Positions 15,842-22,994 of a stretch of 64,000 bases of DNA are shown here, one piece after another. Each line of letters begins with the position of its first letter. Position 1 is the stretch's first letter. This DNA comes from Kaistia sp. 32K (GTDB lineage Bacteria > Pseudomonadota > Alphaproteobacteria > Rhizobiales > Kaistiaceae), in assembly GCF_016629525.1 (NCBI RefSeq), contig NZ_AP024269.1:4538001-4602000 (forward strand), written 5' to 3'. A program made the translations under genes and the position numbers. The notes below the pieces were generated by a model that was not told the origin of the DNA, ran no database searches, and saw nothing but the letters and a program-made list of their open reading frames with translations.

Positions 15842-17938
15842 TCATAGGGCGTCGGCAGGTGACGTGGTGTCGGCGGTCAGTTCGTCCGCAGCCCGAAGGC
15901 GCTGATGTGACGCTTCCTGAGCCTCGACGAAGAAGCTTTTGCCTGAGATTCCTGCGCGATCGAAGAAGGCCTGATTTCGCTCGCGGGCATCGCTGAGAAG
16001 AGTGTCCCATGCGATAAGCTCGATCGACCCTTTGAAGCCTGAACGCGGTTGATAGAAGCGCCCGCGGCCATCGGCCGTGCGATCCCATGAATAGGTCCAG
16101 TCGTCCATCTTGCCGACGATGTCAGCGACTATAAAGCAGTAGAAGACCGTGTCCTCCTTCAGCTTTATGGGGCGCCCCTTGACGTCAAGCTTCCCTCCTT
16201 CGAGCAGCCGGCGCACATAACGCTCGACCTGGTGTTGAGGGTTCTCGTCCGCCGCATAGCTGGTTCGACCCGGCCGCTTGAACTCAACGAGCAGCACGCG
16301 CGAGGGATCGTCAGTTTGACGTAGCCCGTGGACGTGATCGAAAATCAAGACATCTGGTCGCTCGTCGCTGGTGACCGCATCAGAGAGATTTTGGAATTCC
16401 TCATCCGAGCTGAAATACTGCGCAAATGTCAGCCGCTCATCGATAATCCAGAGATCGTGCGACGCCGCCGGCACGACTTTCCTGCCGCCATCGGATAGGG
16501 TGTTGACCCGCAGTGGGCAGATGAACGAGTGCAATATGTCTTCGCGCTGATAACTGCTGTCACGCGTGTCGTCGCGGACCTTTTCCAGAAGGATCTCGAT
16601 GAAATCGAGCACGACCTTTCGGCGGACGATGTACTCGGTGAGGCTTTTCTGCTCGGCTTCCTCAATTGCCTTACCGGCGGCTTCGATTGCGCTCGCGAAC
16701 GAATTGACGTCGACAGCAGGCTCCTTCAACCGCTCCAGGACGGCCCGGATTTTTTCCGCTTGTCGCTGATCGCGGCGATAGCGCTCACGCGAGAGATGCC
16801 CAAAAATCGCGTCATCGTTTAGCTCACCCGAAGGGAGTTTTTCTTGCAGTTCGTCGACGTCGCCGAAAGCAACAGATGGGTAGGATTCCGTAATCGCCTT
16901 GACCCGCGTCCGCTGGTCTTGACGTAGCGACAGCAACGGCTCCGCCAGAAACTTCTCGATATGCGGTGTGCAGACATCGCTCACGATCCGATCGAGGACG
17001 GCATCCTCGAACTGGAATTTCGTTCGCTCCTGGTTGACGTTGTCGTCGAGAAACTTGCCGGTGAGGACGGCGTGGAAGACCCGATCCTCATTCGGGCCGA
17101 AATACTTCAGACCTAGTTTGCCGTCGATCTTTTGAGAATGAACCGTTCGGTCATGCGCTATGAAATGGACGAAGTGCGACCCTTGCAGATCCGCACTCGC
17201 AACCTTGTCGCACTCCATCAACGTGAGTGTCAGCGGCCCGTAATCAGCAGTAGGTATTTTTTCGATGGTCTCGCGGCGGTGGATGATCGAGCTTATTTCA
17301 TCCGGATAGTGCCGGGTTTCGTCACCGCAGTGCACCGTGATGCGGGGGGAGCGTGACCCGATGAAGGTCGGCAAGAAATGCGACGTAAAATGCTGAAAGA
17401 CATATGCCGGACGCCCCGGGAATTTGGCCTTATAGCCATTGTCCCGGAGGCCATCGAATTCGATCAACACTCCGGTGTCGGGGGCAGTGCCCTTGGGCTT
17501 GCCCTCTTCATAGTCCTGTATCTGATCGGCTTGTGATAGTACAAACCGAAACTTCCGGCGCTTTGGTTCGCCAGTCTCGACCGACGTGCTGGACACGCTG
17601 ATCGCTTCAAAGCAATCAAGCCACAGTAGTCGACCTACACCTTTACCGCCCCGCGCAATCTTGTTGTCGGTGTCGGTAGTGGTAAACGCGTCATAGTTCC
17701 TGCCGTCGAGCCCCACTCCGTTGTCTTCGACTACGATCTTTGAGGGGGGCTGTCTGCTCGCCATGGTGAGCGTGACAATGATCTTCCCTTTGTTTGCGAC
17801 GTTGTCCTTGAACCGGTCCTGGGTGCTATGGATTGAGTTACTGACCGCTTCGAAGAGTGGCTGCATGGCGTCAGCTGCGTTGGTCGGCTTGGGAAGCCGA
17901 TCAATTCTTTTGACGAGATTTGTCTTCAATGATGGCAT
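15842..17938 (-). CDS. GHKL (Hsp90/MutL-type) ATPase fused to a PD-(D/E)XK-like nuclease domain
   Basis: This 698-residue protein begins with a GHKL ATP-binding domain. The N box is E30-X3-N34 in LFEAVSNSIHS, motif I is D72-X-G in VVEDNGVGL, and the glycine lid is ARGGKGVGRL (95-104). A helical middle part follows, then a C-terminal region with RPD529-VLIF, VEFK (E552-X-K554) and Q568/Q570 near the RYVRRL helix, the layout of a PD-(D/E)XK nuclease. The ATG at 17938 follows GGGGGGA. The family has an ATP-gated conformational switch. Together with the PIN protein this suggests a nucleic-acid-cutting defence module. The catalytic activity is inferred. Confidence 0.75.
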   Translation of the reverse strand: MPSLKTNLVKRIDRLPKPTNAADAMQPLFEAVSNSIHSTQDRFKDNVANKGKIIVTLTMASRQPPSKIVVEDNGVGLDGRNYDAFTTTDTDNKIARGGKGVGRLLWLDCFEAISVSSTSVETGEPKRRKFRFVLSQADQIQDYEEGKPKGTAPDTGVLIEFDGLRDNGYKAKFPGRPAYVFQHFTSHFLPTFIGSRSPRITVHCGDETRHYPDEISSIIHRRETIEKIPTADYGPLTLTLMECDKVASADLQGSHFVHFIAHDRTVHSQKIDGKLGLKYFGPNEDRVFHAVLTGKFLDDNVNQERTKFQFEDAVLDRIVSDVCTPHIEKFLAEPLLSLRQDQRTRVKAITESYPSVAFGDVDELQEKLPSGELNDDAIFGHLSRERYRRDQRQAEKIRAVLERLKEPAVDVNSFASAIEAAGKAIEEAEQKSLTEYIVRRKVVLDFIEILLEKVRDDTRDSSYQREDILHSFICPLRVNTLSDGGRKVVPAASHDLWIIDERLTFAQYFSSDEEFQNLSDAVTSDERPDVLIFDHVHGLRQTDDPSRVLLVEFKRPGRTSYAADENPQHQVERYVRRLLEGGKLDVKGRPIKLKEDTVFYCFIVADIVGKMDDWTYSWDRTADGRGRFYQPRSGFKGSIELIAWDTLLSDARERNQAFFDRAGISGKSFFVEAQEASHQRLRAADELTADTTSPADAL

Positions 17939-18219
17939 CTATTCCCCCCGCAAATATAGCTTATTTGACGAGTCTTTCTGGGTCCATCGTCAAGCGTGGA
18001 TTGTAAACGACGCCCCGCTCAGGACATCATCAGCCGACCGCGTCGGTAGTGATTGAGCGCGGCACACTGATAGGGCGCATCGGTCCGGCCCACACTCTCT
18101 CGGCTAGCAGAACCCAACGAATGGTAGGTTTGGGACGGCGACGGTAGGGTCGGCAACCGACCGGCGGCACTACGTCTCATCGAGTCTGATTCATGCGGTG
18201 CCCTGTGTGGACCAACTCC

Positions 18220-18354
18220 CGGAGATGATATTCGCTGATAGTCGGCGGGCTCAATGTGAGGAAGTTGGGCTCGGAGATTGTCCACGAAGTTATGCGAACG
18301 GCTTCAGCGCGGCTGCTCGGCGTGGTGTCACCCGTGAAGCAAAAGCCGATATGA
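18220..18354 (+). pseudogene. Decayed 3' tail of a second polymerase-like gene
   Basis: In one frame this stretch reads as a relic of the protein ending at 14147. GGLNVRKLGSEIVHEVMR lines up with DGINVKWSDRAKAMEVMQ, and SARLLGVVSPVKQKPI with SAKLLGVALPVKEKPI. An in-frame TGA at 18226-18228 and the missing upstream body show it is dead. It is diverged from the intact copy, so it probably comes from a related element rather than from a recent duplication. The 17939-18219 stretch between it and the ATPase start shows no gene and should hold the module's promoter. Confidence 0.75.
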
Positions 18355-18720
18355 AACCCGGAGGTCGGCCAGAGGCGGCTTGACGGGATAAGTGGCCACT
18401 AGTGCCCTTCAAGTCTCCCTTAACTCAAAAGGGGTCGGGAGCACATGCGGTGTCCTCCCCCCACCCTCGCCCTCTAGACCCGAGGAGGGGCTCAAGGGGA
18501 GGACATGGGGCGAGAGCTAGAACCTGGATCCAGTGCTCAAAGTGTCTGCCTACATACCGGAAGACCTTAGGCCTCGCCTCACGGCCTGGAGAGGTGGAGG
18601 GATCGATCCCCACCTCACCCCAGCCACCCGGGGCACTAACCCGCAAGTCTGTCGTTCAGCCGCCCCTACGCGCTAGGCAGGGTCTCTCCCTCCGCAGTCC
18701 CGCGACTGGGCCTGACGATG
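18355..18720. repeat. Right copy of the polymerase-tail downstream repeat
   Basis: This gene-free stretch matches 14148-14520 in patches and in the same order (CCTCTAGACC at 18471, CAGTGCTCAAAGTG, GCCTCACGGCC, GTGGAGGGATC, AAGTCTG). It and the pseudogene before it are the right border of the inserted ATPase-PIN module. Confidence 0.7.
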
Positions 18721-18799
18721 GGGGTTGCCCCGTTCGACCGGTTCAGCTCTTAATTGTACCCTCATTCGACTGGCAGCGTCCTAAGAGGAACCTCGCCAA

Positions 18800-18991
18800 A
18801 TGCCAACAGGCCAACTCCCCATGTCGGCCCAGTTCGCCATCTTGGCGGTTCTCCTTTTGGCCCTCTACGGCTTCGCCCAGCTAGTCTACGGTCCAACGGA
18901 GGACCAACAACGCGAGCGGTACTTTCAATCGTTCCGAGAAGTCCACTCATGCACAGATCGAGGCAGCGTCATCATCTGCCGACATCCCTAA
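18800..18991 (+). CDS. Small membrane protein (63 aa)
   Basis: The ATG at 18800 follows AAGAGGAA. The product has one transmembrane segment (FAILAVLLLALYGFAQLVYG) followed by a short charged tail with two cysteines. It is the first of three consecutive small one-segment membrane proteins, which could be holin- or spanin-like lysis genes. There is no sequence proof of that role. Confidence 0.45.
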   Translation: MPTGQLPMSAQFAILAVLLLALYGFAQLVYGPTEDQQRERYFQSFREVHSCTDRGSVIICRHP

Positions 18992-19022
18992 GTTCCAGGG
19001 CCCGACACCGAGGAGCAACGCC

Positions 19023-19175
19023 ATGCCTGCGCCCGCCACCAAGGATGACCTCAAGTCGGCCCTCGCACACCTGCATAAATCGATCGACTTGCAGACCAAC
19101 AAGCTGACCATCAGGGTCGCGCTGATGATGGTTGCCTTCGTCGTCATCGTCTACGCACTAGCTGTTACCCGCTAG
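19023..19175 (+). CDS. Small membrane protein (50 aa), tandem paralogue A
   Basis: This short gene reads MPAPATKDDLKSALAHLHKS, then a short linker and a single membrane segment (VALMMVAFVVIVYALAV). The frame 19185-19313 encodes a related protein. An amphipathic helix before a C-terminal membrane anchor is common in phage holin-like and anchor proteins. A GAGGAGCAACGCC leader precedes the start. Confidence 0.5.
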   Translation: MPAPATKDDLKSALAHLHKSIDLQTNKLTIRVALMMVAFVVIVYALAVTR

Positions 19176-19184
19176 GGGGACACA

Positions 19185-19313
19185 ATGCCCGAACTCGTCA
19201 CCAAGAATCACCTCAGGTCGGCCCTGCACCTCTCAACGATGAGGGTCGGCCTGATGATCGGCATCACATTCGCCGGGCTGTTTGTCGCCCTGGTGTTCAC
19301 CCTGGCGGCGTAG
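19185..19313 (+). CDS. Small membrane protein (42 aa), tandem paralogue B
   Basis: The gene starts 9 bp after the previous stop, behind AGGGGGA. Its N-terminus (VTKNHLRSALHLS) parallels ATKDDLKSALAHL of the upstream gene, and its membrane segment (MRVGLMIGITFAGLFVALVF) sits at the same place. The two are therefore tandem paralogues, probably co-translated. Function unknown. Confidence 0.5.
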   Translation: MPELVTKNHLRSALHLSTMRVGLMIGITFAGLFVALVFTLAA

Positions 19314-19320
19314 CTGTTCC

Positions 19321-19369
19321 CGGATTGCGGAAAAGTATCCGCCGCGCGAGCAGCCCAACATACGTGACA
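19321..19369. repeat. 49-bp direct repeat, left copy
   Basis: Almost identical to 19941-19989 (shared AAAAGTATCCGCCGCGCGAG and CCAACATACGTGACA), with a few substitutions. Here it is the immediate 3' flank of the P-loop kinase gene on the minus strand. Confidence 0.85.
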
Positions 19370-19378
19370 TATGACACG

Positions 19379-19876
19379 TCACCTCATGCCCCCCCGCCAA
19401 TTTGGCCCAGGGATGAGCCTGCTTGACAACTCACAGGGAAGAGGCGGCTCGAATTGGGCCAGCCAACCGTCAACGTCTTCCACGTTGACTTGAAAGCTAC
19501 TGGTCGGGGCTAGGGCATTTCGGACAGTCAGACGGCGAACCAACTCATGGCGGTCAACGTCTAGAAAATGAATCTCGGTTTTTGCACCAAGCGCCGCCGC
19601 ACCGTCCCGCAGACGCTGGCGCTCTTTCGCAGACCAAAAGCCCCACTCTAGTATCACATCAACATTGACGGCCAACAATTGTTGGGCCAGCCCCCACTGG
19701 AGGGCTTCGACAGAGGCGCGGGCATTTTCGTCATAACCATGCAACCCAAGTGCGATCATCCACTCATCGGGCGCGAGCCTGACCGCTCTCAATTCGTGCT
19801 CAAGTCTTACGGCGAGCGTCGTTTTGCCTGAGCCCGGCAAGCCACATATCAAGTGAAGCGTTGTCATGGGAGGCAT
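19379..19876 (-). CDS. P-loop kinase/ATPase (AAA_33 type)
   Basis: This 165-residue protein opens with a Walker A motif (CGLPGSGKTT) followed by RLEHELRAVRLAPDEWM, then WGFWSAKERQRLRD and HFLDVDRHELVRRL. This is the layout of small AAA_33 kinases, a group that includes polynucleotide kinase-like, chloramphenicol phosphotransferase-like and zeta-toxin-like enzymes. The substrate is unknown. The gene lies alone on the minus strand between two 49-bp repeats, and a relic of the last codons of a homologue follows the right repeat. It is therefore probably a cargo gene exchanged through these repeats. An alternative start is the ATG at 19867. Confidence 0.75.
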   Translation of the reverse strand: MPPMTTLHLICGLPGSGKTTLAVRLEHELRAVRLAPDEWMIALGLHGYDENARASVEALQWGLAQQLLAVNVDVILEWGFWSAKERQRLRDGAAALGAKTEIHFLDVDRHELVRRLTVRNALAPTSSFQVNVEDVDGWLAQFEPPLPCELSSRLIPGPNWRGGMR

Positions 19877-19940
19877 GATGGCACACCTGCTGCCCTTTAC
19901 TACTCAGAATGGACGTCCTTCTCCCGCCAGCAGCCATTCT

Positions 19941-20040
19941 CGGACTGCGAAAAAGTATCCGCCGCGCGAGCGGTCCAACATACGTGACAGCGGGCGAGCT
20001 TCCCCCCGTATGGCCCCCGCCGACTTGACACAGGGCCTCG
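19941..20040. repeat. 49-bp direct repeat, right copy, plus gene-tail relic
   Basis: Bases 19941-19989 match 19321-19369. The following bases on the minus strand (around 20010-20040) still resemble the last codons of the kinase gene (GGCCCCCGCC and CAGGG spaced alike). The rest of the gap between the kinase (19876) and the recombinase (20276) is GC-rich and gene-free except for the promoter described next. Confidence 0.65.
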
Positions 20041-20165
20041 GCCGTGGGGGCGTCGCATCAAGCTCGCGTCCACCGGCCCCTCCGTGGCCCCATCGAGCTC
20101 CCTCATCCTCGCCCCGCGCCTACCTCTCTCCCCCCGCCCGCCTCGGCCCCTAAGCTCACCATATG

Positions 20166-20241
20166 GGTATACCTTTAGCGAACCTTTGTGGAGCCGGTTC
20201 GATAAATACCCTTTGACAACCCAAAGCGAACCAACAATAAT
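20166..20241 (+). promoter_or_regulatory. Promoter and operators of the serine recombinase gene
   Basis: TTGACA (20213-20218) and AATAAT (20236-20241) are separated by 17 bp, a near-ideal sigma-70 promoter. Just upstream are the palindrome GGTATACC (20166-20173) and the inverted pair CGAACC (20179-20184) and GGTTCG (20196-20201). Further CGAAC copies occur at 20227 and near 20256. These are candidate autorepression or recombination sites. Confidence 0.6.
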
Positions 20242-20275
20242 GAGACTATCCAAATCGAACTGAGGAGGTCTCGCC

Positions 20276-20896
20276 ATGTTCGTCCGCGCCTATCTCCGCG
20301 CCTCCACCAAGGAACAAGATGCCAGCCGCGCCAAGGCGGACCTGGAGGCGTTCGCCAAGGAGCGGGGACTGAGGATCGCTGCCACATACCTGGAGAATGA
20401 GAGCGGAGCTTCCCTGGCCCGCCCCGAGCTATTCCGCCTCCTCTCAGACTGCCAGCCCGGAGACATCCTTCTCATCGAGCAGGTGGACCGCTTGAGCCGC
20501 CTCAACACGGCCGACTGGGAGCGCCTCAAGGACGAGATCAGGCAGCGCCGGGTGCGTATCGTCGCCCTGGACCTCCCGACCTCCCACGGCATGGCGACGG
20601 CCAAGGAGGACGACTTCACGTCCCGCATGCTGGACGCGCTCAACGGGATGCTTCTGGACATGCTCGCCGCAATCGCCCGTAAGGACTACGAGGACCGGCG
20701 TAGGCGTCAGGCGCAGGGCATCAGCAAGGCCAAGGAGCAAGGCCGCTACAAGGGCCGCCCCGAGGACGAGGGACGCAACGCCGCCATCATGTCGATGCTC
20801 AAGGGCGGGCAAAGCTGGAATAGCATTGTGGCCGCTACGGGGGCTTCAAGGAGCACCCTTGCGCGGCTGGCGAAACGGATGACGGAGGAGGCTTAG
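20276..20896 (+). CDS. Serine recombinase of the resolvase/invertase family
   Basis: This 206-residue protein has the resolvase N-terminal catalytic domain: YLRAST with R8 and nucleophile S10, then DILLIEQVDRLSR and the YEDRRRRQAQGISKAKEQGRYKGRP hinge region (shown in parts: RRRQAQGIS, GRYKGRP). A short C-terminal helix-turn-helix follows (SWNSIVAATGASRSTLARL). It belongs to the small, Hin/Tn3-resolvase-sized group. The gene follows a good promoter and GAGGAGG. It could resolve or invert a segment of the element and may be linked to the repeats beside it. Its stop overlaps the stop of the convergent DUF3644 gene by 4 bp. Confidence 0.9.
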   Translation: MFVRAYLRASTKEQDASRAKADLEAFAKERGLRIAATYLENESGASLARPELFRLLSDCQPGDILLIEQVDRLSRLNTADWERLKDEIRQRRVRIVALDLPTSHGMATAKEDDFTSRMLDALNGMLLDMLAAIARKDYEDRRRRQAQGISKAKEQGRYKGRPEDEGRNAAIMSMLKGGQSWNSIVAATGASRSTLARLAKRMTEEA

Positions 20897-21972
20897 GCCG
20901 TAGCCGCCTCGCCCGCGAATGCCACCTGGCCGCGATTCGCCCAGACAGCGCCCATGTCGATACCGCCATCTAGAGCTTCTTTCATTCTCGCAACTGCGTT
21001 GTCTGAGAATTGGGGGTGTTTAGCCTTCCCGAACTCAAACACCCGACAACATGCGGGATCAGCATCGATTCCTAGATGCATGCGCAGAGCGTGGGACCGG
21101 GGGGCCGTGAGTTTAACCTTTTTCGCGAGCCCTGTCGCAGAGAGATAGAACTTCTTCTGAAGGTCAACCTCGCGAACCGCCGCTGCATTTTGTGGATCAT
21201 CTCCACCAATGAATTGAACGGGCGCCCCTTCCTTTTTAGCAAAGCGGACCACTATGGCGGTCCCCTCGCCCTCAATTGTGCTTGCTATCGTATTCAGCCG
21301 GGGAAATATTTGGCCAAGCTCTACGCCGGCCCTCACTGCCCGTTCGATACGATTGATATCCCTTTCCGAGATCTCAATCTCCTCGGCCGCCAAACCCTCC
21401 ATAGCTAGGAGAGTCCGAATGCGAGCCCGAGCCTCATCACGTTTTCTGTTCCCGGGCTGGAGCAACTGGGTGATGAGCTGAAACTCCCGATCTATCAAGA
21501 AGTCAAAGTTACCGGGCGGCATCGTGGATACCGGGAGAACCCTAGAAGGAATAACGGAGGAAAGGTCTATCTCCAGCGCTCTTCGCATGTAGGCGTCGAA
21601 TGCTGTGATCGTCGCCCTCGTGTTCAGATAGAGGACATCTTCCTCAATAAAACCGATCCAATGCTGCTCAACATCTCTAAGTGAGTTTATCATGCGGAAG
21701 GTCCCGGCCTCAGCATCAGTGAGCCCAAACTTCTGCCGACACACATGGAGAGCACTTAGAAAGCCGATGCTCTTGCCGCTCTTCGGCTCAAAGACCTTTT
21801 CCCGGTTCTGAACCAGAACCCCCTTGAGCAGCATTTCGCAAGCATGCTGGAGATGGAGCAGTACCGAGCATACACGCCCTCCCTCCTCGTAGCTGTTGAA
21901 TGCACTCATGGCGGTCCGCATTGAACAAATCGCCTTGTTCGAAAGCGTCCGCGCGTCACGGATTAATGCCAT
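20893..21972 (-). CDS. DUF3644 protein with HEPN-like RX4H motif
   Basis: This 359-residue protein has an N-terminal helical region typical of DUF3644 (LLHLQHACEMLLKGVLVQ, then SIGFLSALHVC, and MINSLRDVEQHWIG). The segment R99-X4-H104 followed by a helix is the signature of HEPN ribonucleases, many of which act in abortive infection or toxin-antitoxin systems. The C-terminal half is of unknown type, ending in a repeat-like HPQFSDNAVARMKEALDGG. It lies at the right end of the element, about 140 bp from attR, with a less GC-rich composition. It has no obvious antitoxin neighbour. The RNase role is an inference from the motif. Confidence 0.65.
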   Translation of the reverse strand: MALIRDARTLSNKAICSMRTAMSAFNSYEEGGRVCSVLLHLQHACEMLLKGVLVQNREKVFEPKSGKSIGFLSALHVCRQKFGLTDAEAGTFRMINSLRDVEQHWIGFIEEDVLYLNTRATITAFDAYMRRALEIDLSSVIPSRVLPVSTMPPGNFDFLIDREFQLITQLLQPGNRKRDEARARIRTLLAMEGLAAEEIEISERDINRIERAVRAGVELGQIFPRLNTIASTIEGEGTAIVVRFAKKEGAPVQFIGGDDPQNAAAVREVDLQKKFYLSATGLAKKVKLTAPRSHALRMHLGIDADPACCRVFEFGKAKHPQFSDNAVARMKEALDGGIDMGAVWANRGQVAFAGEAATA

Positions 21973-22031
21973 GGCAATCCCCCCGCCCGCGACTTTATCT
22001 CAGCTCTTGCGCGAGCCAAGCCGAACAAAAT

Positions 22032-22107
22032 TGGGGGAGCAGTATGGGGGAGCACCCCAGACAAGTTAGACACTAAGTCATTGACGACAAAGGCTCTTGG
22101 GGGAGCA
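22032..22107. promoter_or_regulatory. Three TGGGGGAGCA repeats, candidate integrase arm sites (right)
   Basis: Exact copies lie at 22032-22041, 22045-22054 and 22098-22107, in the same orientation as the two copies near attL. The pair at 22032 and 22045 has 13-bp spacing, as at 5171 and 5184. Nothing else in the 21973-22116 stretch looks coding. Confidence 0.6.
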
Positions 22108-22114
22108 AAAAGCT

Positions 22115-22133
22115 AATGGCGGAGAGGGGGAGA
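22115..22133. repeat. attR core (19-bp direct repeat)
   Basis: Exact match of 5088-5106. It begins two bases outside the tRNA and covers CCA, the acceptor 3' strand and part of the T arm, so integration restores a complete tRNA-Ser. Confidence 0.9.
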
Positions 22134-22206
22134 TTCGAACTCCCGATACCCTTGCGAGTATGCCGCATTTCGAGTGCGGTGCAATCGACCACTCTGCCAC
22201 CTCTCC
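22117..22206 (-). tRNA. tRNA-Ser (anticodon CGA), integration target
   Basis: On the minus strand the 90-nt gene starts GGAGAGGTGGCAGAGTGG and ends with CCTCTCC, discriminator G and an encoded CCA. The anticodon loop reads CTCGAAA, giving anticodon CGA for UCG codons. The long variable arm is typical of serine tRNAs (CATACTCGCAAGGGTATCG). Its 3' end is the attachment core of the element. Confidence 0.95.
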
Positions 22207-22860
22207 GCGGTGGCGCTGTCTAGCGCGATTGGCCTGATACATGGGTCGCGCGGAGATGACAAGGGGCTTCGAATCCTTTCCCACGTCTTGTGGATGAAGT
22301 TCGCCTCTCCCGTGGCGATCCGGCCACCAGGCCTGTCGATCGGGGCGCGACGGGAGCGCGAATGTGTTCCCCTCATGCCGCCTAGGCTTTCGCACGGGTG
22401 CCCGGCCCAAGAGGCCGCGGGGCCGGCGCCTGCCGACAACACGGCGCTCCGAGCCAAGCGCCTCGCATTCCCTCGGGAGGGCCGGAATGCCGTCGCCCGC
22501 CTGACACCCAGCCATGCCCGGCAGCACGGCAACCATCTTTGCCAGAGATCAGGAGGGATCCTCGAACGTCGCGAACAGCCTCAGCGACGCCTCGATCCCG
22601 CTAGGCCGGGCTCGCCTCCGGCCAGGGAGAAACCGGCCCAGGACGAGACGCGTGACGGCAGGGCATCCCGACAGCCCGGCGGTTCGCCGCGCTCCTGACC
22701 TGCGGGGCTTCCGTTCAAATCGGGGTCCCCGCACCCCGCCAAACGCACAACGCGCCTTCCGCCCCGGGCGGGCGTCACCGGGCCCGCCGCCCCCGCCGCC
22801 AACGGGGCGTCGATGCTTGCTCTCAACAAGGAATTTGGGGCGCGAAAGGGGCGGTTTCGC
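22207..22860. other. Gene-free region between tRNA-Ser and the rplU promoter
   Basis: About 650 bp lack a frame with convincing start, ribosome site and protein-like composition. There are several short GC-rich palindromes and frequent changes of open frame. It is probably the leader region of tRNA-Ser and a decayed remnant of older insertions beside the tRNA. Confidence 0.4.
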
Positions 22861-22888
22861 TTGACAGAGGGCGGGCTGTCCCTATAGA
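22861..22888 (+). promoter_or_regulatory. Promoter of rplU-rpmA
   Basis: TTGACA (22861-22866) and TATAGA (22883-22888) are 16 bp apart, a strong housekeeping promoter. It would leave an rplU leader of about 100 nt. Confidence 0.65.
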
Positions 22889-22994
22889 TGCGGGCCGAAT
22901 GGCGGCGCGGCTTTTGGGCTGCGCCATTTCCATTTCATGAAACCCTGACTGAAGAAGCCGATCCTCGAGGTCGAGCTGAACAACGGAAAGAACA

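Larger units (their letters stand above)
5088..22133. mobile_element. 17-kb integrated element (phage remnant or satellite) in tRNA-Ser(CGA)
   Basis: The ends are defined by a 19-bp identical direct repeat at 5088-5106 and 22115-22133. The right copy overlaps the 3' end of tRNA-Ser. A tyrosine integrase starts 98 bp inside the left end. Inside are regulators, a podovirus-type internal virion protein, a polymerase-like protein, two gene groups flanked by repeats, a serine recombinase and a DUF3644 protein. No portal, major capsid, terminase or tail gene is recognisable, so it is either a decayed prophage or a satellite that depends on a helper. The flanking genes (acid phosphatase, rplU) are ordinary chromosome. 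Confidence 0.88.

Noticed and set aside
18198..18884. Plus-strand frames in the right repeat copy
   Set aside because: They are in a different frame from the polymerase-tail relic and encode arginine/serine-rich sequence. The homology to 14148-14520 explains the DNA.
22078..22860. Several frames over tRNA-Ser and the gap before rplU
   Set aside because: They cross the tRNA gene or lack ribosome sites and natural composition.
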